The notes beneath the pieces were generated by a model, which ran no database searches, was not told the DNA's origin, and saw only the letters and a list, made by a program, of their open reading frames with translations. A program made the position numbers and the translations under genes. A stretch of DNA of 64,000 nucleotides from Hygrocybe punicea. Its lineage: Eukaryota; Basidiomycota; Agaricomycetes; Agaricales; Hygrophoraceae. Of this stretch, positions 11,383-23,753 are shown one piece after another; position 1 is the stretch's first letter; the number at the start of each line of letters is the position of its first letter. The stretch lies in NCBI GenBank assembly GCA_963556145.1, contig OY744469.1, forward strand, positions 2,418,001-2,482,000, in the 5' to 3' direction.

Positions 11383-13620
11383 GCGAGAACTGTCGTGACT
11401 GTGGAGTATGGAATGATGTCATCTTTCTCTCGCTACTTTTTCCAACCTCGGTCATTTCGGCATTATCCGCCAACTGGTCCTCGACGACGAAATGGTGCTC
11501 CCAGGGGCTCTCTGGAACTGCGACGCCAACCAAGACGTACTGACAGGGACCAAACAACCGTAGCCATCTGGGTGACTGTTGCCCACAACTCCGAGTTGCA
11601 AAGCCGACTCGGAATTCAGTTTGGTTGGACAGATCCAACGACTTTTCTCTTCAAACCATGCACATTAACCTCAAATTCGTCGCCCATGAAGCACCGAACG
11701 TTCCAAAGACTCCCAGCCGACGGTGACTGTAACATACTAACCGTCTGTTTGATATTTTTTTACACAGTATTGTCCACGACATGATTCACCATCCACTGGC
11801 GGGTCAGTACGGTCAGCCGTGTTGTTTCTTTACCAAAACGTACTCACAACTTACGAGCCGACAGGTTTTGACAAACAATTCTCTAGGTAATCTTCAACCA
11901 ACGTCAATGTTCAAATTGCAACGACAGTTTAATCCGGGAGGTGTCATCCATCTGTCCCCAGGATTTCTACGGACTGGGCCATGGTCGGTGAACTCCTCGC
12001 AGACTCGAGTCGCAACTCTGCTCTGACAAGTAACACAATTGCCATCATCCTGTTGTTTTCAGTTCCGTTCTCAAGTCCGTGGAAGATTATTTTCACTGTC
12101 GGCTCCGCTAACAAATCCGTCACCAAAGGTCAATGTTCGCAAACTGATTGTAAGCATGATCGTTTGGAATTTATGGTTTTGTTGACCTTTTTCTTCTCCC
12201 ATCTCAGCACGGTAATTTAAGGCTTGCCTATAACGTACTATAGTCCAAATATTCCGGGTAATCATCGAAAAGTATACACATCCATTCCAATTTGCACTGA
12301 GCACTGGACAGTGTTGCGAATCATATCGTGACCGCTCCGCTCAAGGCAGACCTTTCACGATCGCATTCCCAAACTGCACGACTGAATAAGGCTTGATGTC
12401 CATTTGAATCTGATGGAAGAATGCTTGATGACGGTCAGGTGTGCTCACTGCTCACTCACTCAGTGCTCACTCGCTATCTACATTCAGCGGACAGCGGAAA
12501 CAATCGCCCGAAGACCGTCGTATCATCTTATCTTCGACACCCGCCTCCTTTTCGCTATCTTCGAGTTTGACGTCCAGTCACAATTTTGGGGTCCACCTTA
12601 CATACGATATGTGATCTCGAATTGTTTCTTTTGTCGTCATTCAAATCGCATTAATGTCACGTTTGAGTTCCAGCAGCTGTTGGGTTCTAGCCTGGTGCAG
12701 GACATTGAACGTGTCAAGGGTCTACTCCTGCATGCACAGGAAGGAACGAAGATCCGCAACCTCAGGTGGCCCTTGCCTGGCCGCTTCAGGTACTCGCTTG
12801 GCTGAACAATTCACTCGCAAAGGTGTCAAACTTTATCGCAGTTGTCGAATGAGGCGATTATGGAATGTGGTGACAATTTCACATTGTCGCAACATGTCCG
12901 TCGCAAAAGCCGAGGTTCTTTGCCAAGCACACGATTCTTTGGCGACTCCACCATCGGCCGTTTTGCGCCCAGCCAGCAACTCGCCGTTCAAAAAAAAGAC
13001 TCCTGACGCTTTTTGGCTTATTGATCGTGTTTGGCTCTAATTAGGAATGGAGACGTATACAAACAAAATGCCCCAAATTGCGCCGTAAACCTTCGGGGTG
13101 GGTCACAGTTGCCCGAATCGGACAGAATACCCTCAAAAAAGACGCTGAGACGTTGCCGAAAGGGATGATCCCGGGGATCACGACGGATGTTGTAGCGTCA
13201 AACAAGACGTCAATCATTGCCGACTCAACCGTGAACGTGAACCACAAGTTACGGTTTCAATTTATCAGGTGTTTCTTTGATATTTCAAGTGTGGATAGTG
13301 CCCTGTATAACATGCACAGGTTGAAACCTTGTCAGTCAGCTGTCACACGAAGTCTGCAAATGGCCAGACGCCAGACATTCTCGATCGTAAGCGTCATTCT
13401 TTGGGTTTGAATCCAGCTTTGGCTTTCCAAGGCGCATCTAGAGCATTCTGGATAGGCGGGAAACGGCATCACCACAGGAGGATTCAGATATGAAGGAGTT
13501 GACACAGTGGCGATCTGATACGTGGAGGGGCTTCGTCTGGTCCATTCAGTAAACCCTTACGATGGACCATGACATCACGCGATGCCAACCGGCTGCTATA
13601 GACAGAGTCAAAATAACAAT
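11383..13620. other. No defensible gene; possible decayed coding DNA
   Basis: This stretch has only short open frames in all directions (longest about 130 codons). Some plus-strand pieces look exon-like. One is a hydrophobic, signal-like stretch (VIFLSLLFPTSVISALSA) near 11418-11471 that lacks an ATG in frame. Another is a segment around 11776-11890 flanked by GTGACT/TACACAG and GTAATC splice-like signals. They do not join into a recognisable protein, so I treat the region as intergenic or as a relic. Confidence 0.35.
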
Positions 13621-15726
13621 TTTTTTATCATCAGCAAGTCGTAACATTTGTATCAAAACATTTCGAAGCTTGTGACCAGGGATCGATCACACAAATACAC
13701 CCACGCCCCCGTACCCGGCGCGTCCAAAGACGTTTCGAAACGGCACATATTCGGAGACTCGCGGTCGAATCAATAATCGTCCCTGCGCGTGGCAACCCAA
13801 CAAACCCAAATTTAGGAAGTAGAAAAGGACAATGATCTTCTTTTTGAACAAGAAAAGACAAAAGAAGAAAAAAAAATGCAACAAAACGCACGAGGCGGGC
13901 TGACGACGACGACGACGGGTGACGCGGTGACACTGACAACAACAACAACGACACCGTGGCTGTGCTCCTTCTCTAAAGACAGGGATCTTCTGGCCGAAGC
14001 GAAGCGAATTCGAACTGACGGCATCCGAGTCCGTCGTGTACGGTCGTCTTGTTGGGGAAATGTAATACTAATGAATGCGACCGTTTGCGACGAAACTAAA
14101 AATAAAACCGTAAACGCGTAAACCTCCAACAAAAAATTTGCCAAAAAAGTGATGATGTTCAAGTTGATGCGTGCTGAGCGCGATCGGCACACTAGTACTA
14201 TCATCACATCGCGTGTGCTGGCAGAAAAAAAAAAGAAAGAAAGAAAGAAAGAAAAAGATGGCTGTGAATGTTTCACAGCTCGAGACGATCTATGTTTTGT
14301 CTCTCCTCTTTTTTTTTTTCTTTTTTTTTTTTTTTCCTGACACACTTTTAGGTTGCGTAAAAAGCAGCCGCGTAATAAACATTTGCATAAACGTTGGAAT
14401 AATACATACACACCATAGCGTTCTTTCGGCATTTTTTAACGTTTCAGATCAGGCCCTCTTTCAGACTGAGCGAGCCCGAGTGGGAGGGAGGGCCCAGGCC
14501 CTTGTGGTTGTTGTATGAGGCGCTCGCTTGTGAATTCTAATCAAAAAACACGCACTCTCAGAAGCATGTATAGGTAGATATATATCCACCTGCTAGTCCG
14601 TGGAGGGCAGCGACGTTGACCCTGACAAGGGAAGGGTGGCCGAAAGATTTAAACATGTTAGGATACACGTCTCAGGCTCAGGCCTCAGGCCTCAGGCTCC
14701 TTGCCGCCTCCGACCCTGAAGATTTTTTAGTTATGTATATATAACGGCAACAATTGGTGAGAATTGTAATGTGATCTGGCTATATGGAGATGCTGTGAAG
14801 GAGAAGGAAGGGGCTGCGTGGGTTGGGGAAAGAAAAAAAGGTTGCATTGAACATAGCAGTAAAGATAATATAGATAGCAATCTGATTGTATAAGATCTAG
14901 ATGACAAAACAAAACATTTTAATTTTTTGATTACTCCGGAGTGTGAGGTGGAGTAGAGTGTGTATTATTTTTATATATACAAAATCAAGGAAGTAGAGAG
15001 CTATATAGCGAGGGGGGATCCATGCATGGTAAAGTGGCAAGGCCTAGGCTAGGGTGCGTGTGGGGGGAGCAAAAAAAAAGTATGAAAAAAGCGGGAAGCC
15101 TCCGAGTCAACAGTGTCAAAAGAACGAAGGGTGCGAGGTGACAACCGAAACAAAGGGGAGAAGAACGAAGAACGAAAAGTGTTTGAATGGAATAAATAAT
15201 TCATGTTTATCGAGAAAAAGGAGAGAGAAATAAAATAAAATAAAACCAAACACCGAATCCAAACCAAAAACCAAAAAAAAAAAAGGTAGAGCGTAGATAG
15301 AGCGTATATATATATATATCTTGTATGGAGGCGTTATGATACAAGTGGAGGAAGGCGGGGCCGGGACAAAAAACAAAAAGGGGCGGGGGTAAAGCGTAGG
15401 GGTGGAGGGGGCCAGTGGTATGACGGTAGATATAGACAGAAAAACGGGGGGTGGTACAACGCAAGCAAAAGAATGCGTCAAAAAGAAAACGAAAGAATCA
15501 CAGGGGCGGCCAAAATGGAAAAAAGCAAACATGCGCGCGCGAGTTGGCAGCAAGAGGAGAGACATATTAGCCAAGAACAGGGAGGGGCCCAAGAATTCCG
15601 GAGGGGGAAGAGGAGGCGGCGGATAGGTATGCAGGAGGATAAGTCGTGCGCAGAGACCGCGACCCACATTTGCAGAACGGGGAGAGGGGGGGGGTGCCAA
15701 GGAAGGGGTAAGGCTTTGCCCGAACA
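13621..15726. other. AT-rich low-complexity 3' flank of the Con7-like gene
   Basis: About 2.1 kb dominated by homopolymer and simple-sequence tracts: an A-run with (GAAA)n near 14225-14262, long T-runs near 14309-14338, an A-run near 15277-15290, and TATATATATA near 15307-15320. There is also a short GGCTCAGGCCTCA-type direct repeat near 14674-14700. Open frames here are products of the base composition. It may hold the 3' UTR of the Con7-like gene. Confidence 0.5.
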
Positions 15727-17963
15727 CTACATATCATACTCCTCACCACTCCCACTCGCTTGCCGAAGTCCAGGCTTCCCTTCTTCCTCATATACGGTGC
15801 CTTCGAACCCGTCCGTAGAATATACCAAGTTCGCGTGGTCGTGGCCACCATGACCACCGTGACCATGTCCATGATGGTGATGATGATGTCCATGTCCATG
15901 TCCATGTCCATGACCGTTTCCGTGACCATGACCATGCCCATGACCGTGTCCTTGACCCTGACCATGTCCCTGAAATGGGCCGTTACCGTTACCATGTCCA
16001 TGTCCATGCCCATTACTATGCGGACGACTGCTGCCACTGCTGCTGCTGCTGCTATCGCGGCTGCCGTGGTCAAAGTGAAGGTGAGCTTCGTTGAGTGGTG
16101 GGAGCAACGATGGGACGGTCGGTAGTGGCATCAGAGGTGGTGGCGGAGGCTCGTACCCAGGGAGTGGGGTAAGTAGGGTGCTATCGGCGGGGAGTCTGTT
16201 CAGCATAATGTCTGTCTGGGCCGGGTGTTGGTGTTGTTGGTGGTGTTGTTGTTGGTGGTGGTGGTGGCCGTGCGGTAGAGTGTGTGAATGGGACTGTAGG
16301 TGTTGGTGCGGGTACGATTGCGATTGCGGATGTGATTGGGGATGCGGATGGGAGAGCGGTTGCTGTTGCTGCACGTACGCGCCATGGCTGAGTGAACGCG
16401 TGGGGTGCCAAGAAGATGCGGGGTATCGTAGGCTCGGGCGAGTGGTTGCCAGAAGGTCACGGTCCCTGTCTCTGTCCCTGTCTCTGTCTACATCCCTGTC
16501 CCTGTCCCTGTCTCTATCCCTTTCCCTGTCCCGTACATAGTCGTAGTCGTATTCGTATTCGCGGTCATGTTCACGGTCACGTTCGCGTTCGCGGTCATGG
16601 TAATCGAGGTCCCGGTCGTAGTCGCGGTGATCTTCGATTGGGAAGCGGACATCGTCGATAGGGACGTCGATACTTGCGTAGCGGCCGTCTGGAGCGAGGG
16701 AGGGGACTGTGACGACGGTGGGCAGTCCGATGGGGTGTTGGTGGTGGTGGAGGTGCTGCTGTTGTTGATGGTGGGGGTGGTGGGTGTGGGTGTTGGTGTG
16801 AGGTTGGGGGTACTGGTGTGGATACTCGAGGGATTGAGGCTGGGAATTTGCATGGTGGTCGTGGGGTGGTACACGACGAGTGGAACGAGCCTGCTCGTCC
16901 GATTCCTTCTTTGCTTTGCGCCACTGTCTGCGCAATTCCTTGAATTCTAACAGGCGAGAGGGCAATTCAGGTCGGGGTTGTCGATTGAAGATTGGGGAAA
17001 TAACTGACCGTTTGGGCTCCTCTTCTGTCCGTGTTTTTGCATTGTGACATGGGCGTTGAGGTGATTGAGGGTACCGTATGCCTTTGTGCAATCTGGCCAG
17101 GCACAGTGGTATAGGCGTTCTATTTCGTCATACCTTCTACGGGGACGTTTTTTTACGGCATTACCGGGTAAGGATACGAAAGAGTAGGTTTTACTGTGAG
17201 GGGGGTTGCGGGGGTCACGATCTGAGCGGGGAAGCTGATGATGGTGATCGGGATTGCGGAAAGAAGCGGGATTGCGAGAATCTGAGGGCGGGGGCGTATG
17301 GAAGTGGTCCATGCCGAAGTCACGGTGGCCGCGGGGGAGAGGTACGGTGAGAGGACCGTTTGAGGAAGTGGAGGTAGCGGTTCCTGGAGGGGAAGGACCG
17401 TATTGGTCCTCTTGTATGGGGGAGTATTGGATTGCAGGGACGGGTAGGGAAGGGGGAGGAGCGGAGGAGAAGGAGTGGTGATGGAGCGGGGAGTCATCGG
17501 AGTGGAAAGAGAAGTTTTGATCCTCTGATTTCCAGTGGGCATTGTTGTGGTAGTCGAACTGGTGGGTATTGTGGAGGTCACGGAGAGAGCCGGTGCTGAG
17601 ACCACGGTGGAGATGATGAGGGGGAGGACGGGATGGATAGTGGTTGTAGGCAAAGTGAAACTGCTGATAACGACCTGCAGCGGGTTCAGTTGTTGGAGTG
17701 GCATAGTTGTTCGCGAAGAGAGACGGTTCGGACATGCGACGGTGGTCGAGGGCAGGGTTGCGGAGGTAGCGATAGGCGGAGGTGAGGGAGTACGGCTGTG
17801 CAGAGAGAGGGAAGTGGGCCTGGGAGTGGGGCGCGGAGAGGGGATGGAGGTGAGGGAGTGCGGGCGAGGGGGAGGGGTCGGTGTGGACGATGTTGTGGAT
17901 GTTGTCGTGGACGATGTCGTTGTCGTTGTCGCGGTCGATGTGGTCGGTGTGGTCGGCGTACAT
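15727..17963 (-). CDS. con7: Con7-like C2H2 zinc-finger transcription factor with His/Gly-rich tail
   Basis: Con7-type factors control conidiation, cell-wall and infection-related genes in ascomycetes; the role in this fungus is unknown. Two exons: 17009-17963 and 15727-16946, with a clean phase-1 intron at 16947-17008 joining KRSPN to EFKELRRQWRKAKKE. Seen: residues 1-270 disordered and His/Ser/Pro-rich; then YSFVSLPGNAVKKRPRRR, DEIERLYHCAWPDCTKAYG and LNHLNAHVTMQKHGQKR, which is the Con7 finger (C-x4-C, H-x5-H) with its typical basic flanks. After EFKELRRQWRKAKKE the C-terminal half is low complexity: His/Gln runs, an RD/RE dipeptide tract (about 16460-16620) and a GH dipeptide tract (about 15840-16010) ending EEYDM. 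Start at 17963 (MYADHTDH) is the first ATG of the frame. Length about 725 aa, longer than ascomycete Con7. Confidence 0.85.
15840..16010 (-). repeat. CATGTC/CATGAC-type simple repeat encoding a Gly-His tract
   Basis: Degenerate 6-bp repeat in the last exon of the Con7-like gene. It encodes alternating Gly-His with a run of six His. Codons vary (GGA, GGT, GGG, GGC; CAT, CAC), so the dipeptide pattern is more regular than the DNA. Confidence 0.8.
16460..16625 (-). repeat. TCCCTG/TCTCTG-type simple repeat encoding an Arg-Asp/Arg-Glu tract
   Basis: Degenerate hexamer repeat within the Con7-like gene, encoding alternating Arg-Asp and Arg-Glu with a short Asp-Tyr break. Such RD/RE tracts occur in nuclear, RNA-linked proteins; its meaning here is inference. 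The same DNA gives long antisense open frames that are not genes. Confidence 0.8.
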
Positions 17964-20900
17964 GGGTGTGAGGAGGGGCAGCAGCTTGCATAGAAAGGAG
18001 AAAAGAGAAGAATCGTCGTTCGATCGTTAGCAAATCATACCCCGATCGGATCTGCTCATTTAATTCATTGTCGCTAATCGAGATCGCCTTCTATTTAGAA
18101 CTTTCCTTCCGTGTCCTCTTCTCAGCGTTCCATCCCGCCCATCTCTCGGCATATCCCATATATTCCAATATTCCCTTTTTCACCAACTCCCACCCTCTCC
18201 TCTCCTCTGCCCCCTCCCCCTCTTGTTCTCGTTTCCACCCCTCCGTTTGTCCTCCTCCTTATTGTTCGCTCGTCCAACTCGTTCCTTACTGATCGAAACT
18301 GTCAATGGCACGTCCAATTCCACCTGATATTGATCGGTATTTGATGGCAATAATCCGGTTGCATATAAAATTACCACAACAACACACCATCATCGTCGCC
18401 CGTCAAAGACATCGCCCGGACCAACACCGTAACACAGGGCTGACACAATTTCTGTCATACATATCCTCCATTTTCTTTTCTATTGAGCTCACCGGTACAC
18501 CGGTTGACAAATTCGTACCTTTTTTTTTTCTTTTTTTTTTTTGTTCGTTTTTTTGTTTCTTTTTTGGGGTTTTTGTTTCGTCTTGTTGCTCTCTTTTCAA
18601 AATCAACCCAAATCCTATCACTGCCCGCGCAGAACGGAACGTCACAGTGTTGAGTTTCAGGGGCAACCCCTCCCCTCCCATCCCTCTCCTCCCTGCTGCA
18701 ACGGCTCACTCCGAGGTTTGACCATCGCACCATGAGGCCCACGGGCGTTCCCCTTGACTTCCAATACGAGTATACCGCGCCCGAATACCAGATCTATACT
18801 TTTCCAATCGGCACACTTTACCCTTCCATCCACACCGCGCCTCGCCCAAGCCACATCACAAAAACCACCTGACCCCCACGATCGAAGAATAACCGGTGAA
18901 ATGCAGTTCTATCACTCAAACACCGGACCCGGAGCTCTGACATGATCAGAACAAGGGGTTTCGGTCAAGGGGTTTCGGTCATTCGCCCTTGACAGCTTCC
19001 AACATTATTGCCATATCTCCCTCAACTACTACAAGATAACCCGTAATCATTATGTATTCGTGCTGTAATATTGACGTGTAACGACGACGACTACTAGAAT
19101 ACCATATCCAGAACTCCACCATCACCATCCTCCACCACCTCATCATCATCAACAACCGGTCTCTGATATGGTCTGACACCCCCGGGCCTTGATCACCACC
19201 ATCTCGCACTCCCCATCCATCCCCACCATATGCATCCCCAGATCGGGTTCCACAATCTCAAATCTCCCAGAACGGTACAGCCACGGCCTCACCACACCAC
19301 TCCGGCCCACCAATATATACAAGCCGGGACTAAAAGTAAAAGGCCCTGACCGCTGAGGGAACTCGTGCCACGACACACAAAATCTATTTTTGCAAAAAAG
19401 CCAAAGTCAACTTTATTCCTGCCGTATAATAGATTGTGGTCACGCTCAGTTCCCCTCCCCTTATCCATCATATCATTGCACAACTGCAATCACGATCGGG
19501 GGCACTCGCTTGGTCCAGTTATCGCGAGGCTGCTCCGCAGTCAAGATTCGGATCAGGAAAAAAAGGTCAGCTGCCCTTGGTTTATCCTCACTGTCATCCA
19601 AATGCAATACAAAAATTTTAAAAAATATTGTAAAAACCATTCGGACCGGTAGTGATGCGAGGTGCGAGGGGTGGTAAGTGGCGACGAACCACCTCTGCAC
19701 TGTGCAAGACAGCGTGGTCTCCTTGACAAGTCGTGACACATGACACCTGGAAAATGTGGGTACCCACAAATCCAAGGAATACCAACCAAGACACGTCACA
19801 AATTCAAATTCTGCGCGTGGGGGGAATGGGGGTCAACTTTTTCGTCCACACATGCCCACCCCAGTTAAACACGATCGGTGCTGTCGCCCAACAAGCGACA
19901 CCTTAAACATCCATTGGGATTTTCGGAACGAGTGACGGCATCCGCAATGGTCTTCCGACAGCAACATTAGCAGGAGTGCGTGCGCTCAAAAAATTAACAC
20001 TCAACGCACACACCCAGAATTTCCCGAATCGTTGGTGGTGTCTGTTGGTCAGGAAGTAGGGAAGCCTGCATAACGTGTTGGCGTCGTATAGTCGGCCGTC
20101 GTATGCCGGACGAAAAGTGTCCGTAGAGTTGTCCCAACACGACGGGCTTCTTTTGCATTCACACGAGAGAATCGACAAAGGTGTCCGCACGCGATGATGA
20201 ACAGTGAAGGGTGAGGGTGGGTGAGGCCGCGAGGCAGTACCACTTCGAGTCTGATGGCGGGGTTTGGCCCGTAAAGCTGCTCGGGTAATATCCATCTGGC
20301 CGACTTTCGGAGCCAAGGTTTCCGATCTCTGCCACAGTTTGGGGGCAGTTGGGAGCGAAACACACCACTAGTTGGGTCGTGACGCAGAAATCCTCATCGA
20401 GCCGCACCACATAATGTCCCATGACAAATTCAATTTGTGCAACCGGGCAAGTCCGTCGGGTCCACGTAACCCTCAGCGGGTACTGTAAGTAACAAAATAA
20501 AATAAATGCAAACCCGAGTACCCCTTGGTTCCTGAATTTTGGCGATCCGAGGAGGAAGGGAGGAAGGGAGGGGGAGACTGCCTGAAACAACACAACGCAT
20601 GCGGTACGTCGGTTACTTTCAGTTCGCTCCACTGTGATCCCATGTGCGTTGCTAGCTGGAGGGGCCTTCCGAGTGTCCCATCATGTCCTCCATATGCCAG
20701 ACGAAAAAGAAAAGTGCCGTGACGCCAAGAGCTTTCTTCTCACCAAGTTGATACGAACAGGCATCCGGACCAAAAGTCGTTGCAAAAATCCAGACCCGAT
20801 GAGGGCGGGGGGGAAGGGACAGGCCCTTACAGAACAAGATGAGATGGACGATGGGTGGACGAACAAACGAAACTGATAAACCGATCCGAGAACCACGAGG

Positions 20901-22539
20901 TAAGGAAACAGACAACAAAACACAAACTAAAGTTCACGCATTCAGATTTCCATCTGCGATCACAAGAGTTCTTTCGAATTCTTCTCCCTGATCGATGGCT
21001 TCCCAAAAACCTCACGTATCACGGTCCAGGGGGGGGCAACAATTGACAGAAATTTCGCGTGCGGGATTGGAAGTAAGAAACACACATACGCATGTGGATG
21101 GTTTGCCGGTGGTGTGCCTGACGGGAGTGCCGCGGAGCATTTTAGCGAAATTTGGCCACTTCACCCAAGCAACAGCCACACAACTCCAGGACCCAGGACC
21201 TCCTCCCCCATCACAATCCAGATCTGTGCATGCATCAAGCCCATCAGCGTGATCATTCCAGCCTGGATTTCTGCCTGATGGTTTTTTGTTCGGAACGAAA
21301 ACCACGTCATTATGGCTGTCATGCGGAAGAATATCGGAATTGTCTTACCCGTTTCCTAGTACTTCCAAGCAGGGTCCCATGTAGAATAACTAATTACATT
21401 CTCATCGTACGGTCAACAGCTTGCCCAAGACACTTTTCATACAGTACAGGCAAACCACTGCTCACCTGCCACAAATTCCGGGTGTTGCATTCCGAAAATT
21501 CTTGGCGCAAAGTCGATGGATATGTACCTGCATCCGAGAGGCGACGTCGTCCTGACAAGCGGCAAAAACCGTGGGAGTGTTTTGTGTGCAAGCGAGTATC
21601 CGGAGTGACACGACGAAGATTTGCCCTAAATTTCCATTACCTCTAGGAACGAATACCCACGGTCAAATAACTCACTTTGTTTCTGGCTTCGGCACCGACA
21701 AACATTGACACAAATTGCGAATGGGGAAAGGGTGGCGCATCCCCAAGCGATAATCATGTGCGCCCAGCCCGAGGAAAATCGTCGATATATATATATATAT
21801 CTTATATCCACCGTCACCTCTTCGAATTGTGATTTGGGCAAACGTGCCCACCTCTGACAAGCTCTGACAGCACCAAGGGACAGGCACAAGATGAGAGCTG
21901 GGCAAGAAACTCTTTAAAGTTTCAAAACGGCATTTCGTTTCTTGTTGGAGATATGTCAGCGTACGTACTCAGCGAATTGAACAGGTTCAACGAAGGGCAT
22001 GATGCACTTACGAGGTAATCCAAAAGGGTTTTGAGGGGCACATAGATTCAGACTGTCGTCGAAGGTTTTGCTATACATGGATATCACTTCCCAGGATGTC
22101 TTAGGGCGGCCGGGTCTTTCTGAAAGTCGCCGCATTTTGATTTGTGGTTTGATGACCGAGTTATACTTCCTGTAAAGAAACGAACACCCAGAACGACCCG
22201 GTGAATTCTGAATCTAAATCCGGGTTCTTGCGCTTGCCGTTGAGAAATGGTCCATGGCCCTACTAGATTTTCTGATAGCAATCGATTGGCATGACGAGGT
22301 TGTCTTCAGTGCTCCCATCAGCCCCGCAAACATTTATAACAATAAAAAGTTGCACCTTGCTTGGACTCCAAAAGGCTGACGCTAGCTTCCGCATATGCAC
22401 CAAAGCGATACGCAGGTAAAAAGCACGCGACACGCACGTGACCGACCCATCACGGGATGACACAGCAACTTTGGGTTCAAGCGGAAACCGTTGTATCGTC
22501 GTCGTCGTTGCCACCGTTGTCGGCCTCTCTTCTTCCAAG
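17964..22539. promoter_or_regulatory. 4.6-kb region between the divergent Con7-like and RING genes
   Basis: No gene was found. The Con7-like gene (minus) and the RING gene (plus) are transcribed away from this region, so it must hold both promoters. It has strong pyrimidine tracts (about 18160-18260 and 18518-18560), a direct repeat AAGGGGTTTCGGTC at about 18953-18981, and a TATATATATATA run near 21786-21800. An out-of-frame ATG at 18033 opens a 115-codon frame overlapping the Con7 start. Whether the transcript starts upstream of that ATG cannot be told from sequence. The longest other frame, 20159-20632 on the minus strand, does not look like protein. Confidence 0.5.
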
Positions 22540-23753
22540 ATGAACGAGCCCACAAAACCCAACATCCGTCGTTCCCTCCGCTTGAATGGCCATCAAAGTA
22601 AGACTCACTTCACATGTTTCAATGAGGGGGGCACCTGCGAAGCCAGCACGGATTGTTGTTCATCGTTGGCACTGCCAGGCATCAACAAAAATAATGTAAT
22701 CGTGCAAATCGAAGAACGACCTACATTCAAGAGGCGTAGAACCGTCAAAACAGAAGCAGCCTCGTCCGACGTTGCCGCCTCCAGTTGTGTAGCGGATCCA
22801 CAATCCCGGAAGCGGGACGGCAGCTCCGAGCTACGGCTATCGTGCATTGTAACACCAGTAGACCTCGCCAAGCGCGAGAAGGCCCTTGTAAAGCGGGAGC
22901 AGGAGTTCAAACGCAAATCGGATGACCTTGACGGCCGGATATCCCGACTCTCGGAAAAGGAGGAAAAGGCGTCGTTGTTGATGTCGCAGATTGCAGAGCG
23001 TGAAGCAAAGGCTACACTGTTTCATCTCGAGGAGCATTTCACGTGTGCGCTGTGAGTCGTGGATCGTCTTCGTCCTTATAATATCTTACCGATACCCTCA
23101 CGCTTGCCCGTACCCTTCAAGATGCTACGATGTCTTGTGAGTTTTGATCCCCCGCCCTCGCAAAAAAACATCCGTCTCATTCTGAATACAGGGCCTGCCC
23201 GATTAGTCTCAACCCAGGCCAATGCGGGCATACTTTCTGCGCAATCTGTATCTTAAAATGGTTTTTTTCCCGTCTGCACAAAGCCTGTGGCGGGTGGCAC
23301 GAATCTGTTGACTGTCCGATATGTCGAAGCCTCCTCATCATCACGCCAGATCGTCTACCACGCCCCGATATCACCTTCCCGTTCACACCGAACCGAACCG
23401 TGGATGCGGTGTTGCAGGATTTGGTCGGTAAACTTGCTGCAGTTCCGACTGAGCGACGGTTAGTGGTAAAAGAGGAGGAGGATTCAGATGTGTCTGCTTT
23501 GGGAGCAGTGAGCATGAAAAAAGAGAAAGAGGTAATGCATGCGGCTGGTATCGATGCTTGGAGAGTAGGAGGGACTATGAGAACTGAATGGCTTAGGAGA
23601 GATCGGTAAGCCCCCACTGCCCTATCACTCTTATATTGATTCATGACGTCTTACACCAGGGATGGTCGAGAACGGATAGGCCACGTAACGAAATCCTGGG
23701 CAACGTTGACTTCTCAGGAATTTGTCGAAATCAAAACAAACTTGGGAGTCTGA
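22540..23753 (+). CDS. RING-finger protein with coiled coil, probable E3 ubiquitin ligase
   Basis: Seen: a basic N-terminus (MNEPTKPNIRRSLRLNG), an acidic/basic linker with FKRRRTVK, and a coiled coil (about KREKALVKREQEFKRKSDDL to IAEREAKATLFHLEEH). Then comes a RING: CALC-YDVLACPISLNPGQCGHTFCAICILKW, a long insert with CGGWHESVDC, then CPIC-like closure (DCPICRSLL). A C-terminal helical tail ends TNLGV. Exons: 22540-23051, 23122-23136 (15 nt), 23192-23605, 23660-23753. The 15-nt exon provides the second Cys of the first CxxC pair. An extra 81-nt in-frame intron at 22598-22678 is also possible. An upstream in-frame ATG at 22438 exists but encodes a Val-run that looks non-coding. Substrate and exact family unknown. 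Confidence 0.8.

Noticed and set aside
13631..13954. 107-aa Ser/Phe-rich minus-strand frame after the Con7-like gene
   Set aside because: The product reflects pyrimidine-rich low-complexity DNA and has no homologous look.
16091..16950. Long plus-strand frames opposite the Con7-like gene
   Set aside because: They come from low-complexity DNA encoding His/Gly and Arg/Asp tracts on the minus strand. Their Trp/Cys/Gly-rich products are not protein-like.
20159..20632. 157-aa minus-strand frame
   Set aside because: Composition is mixed and it lacks splice-compatible neighbours or any recognisable motif. It lies in the long regulatory interval.
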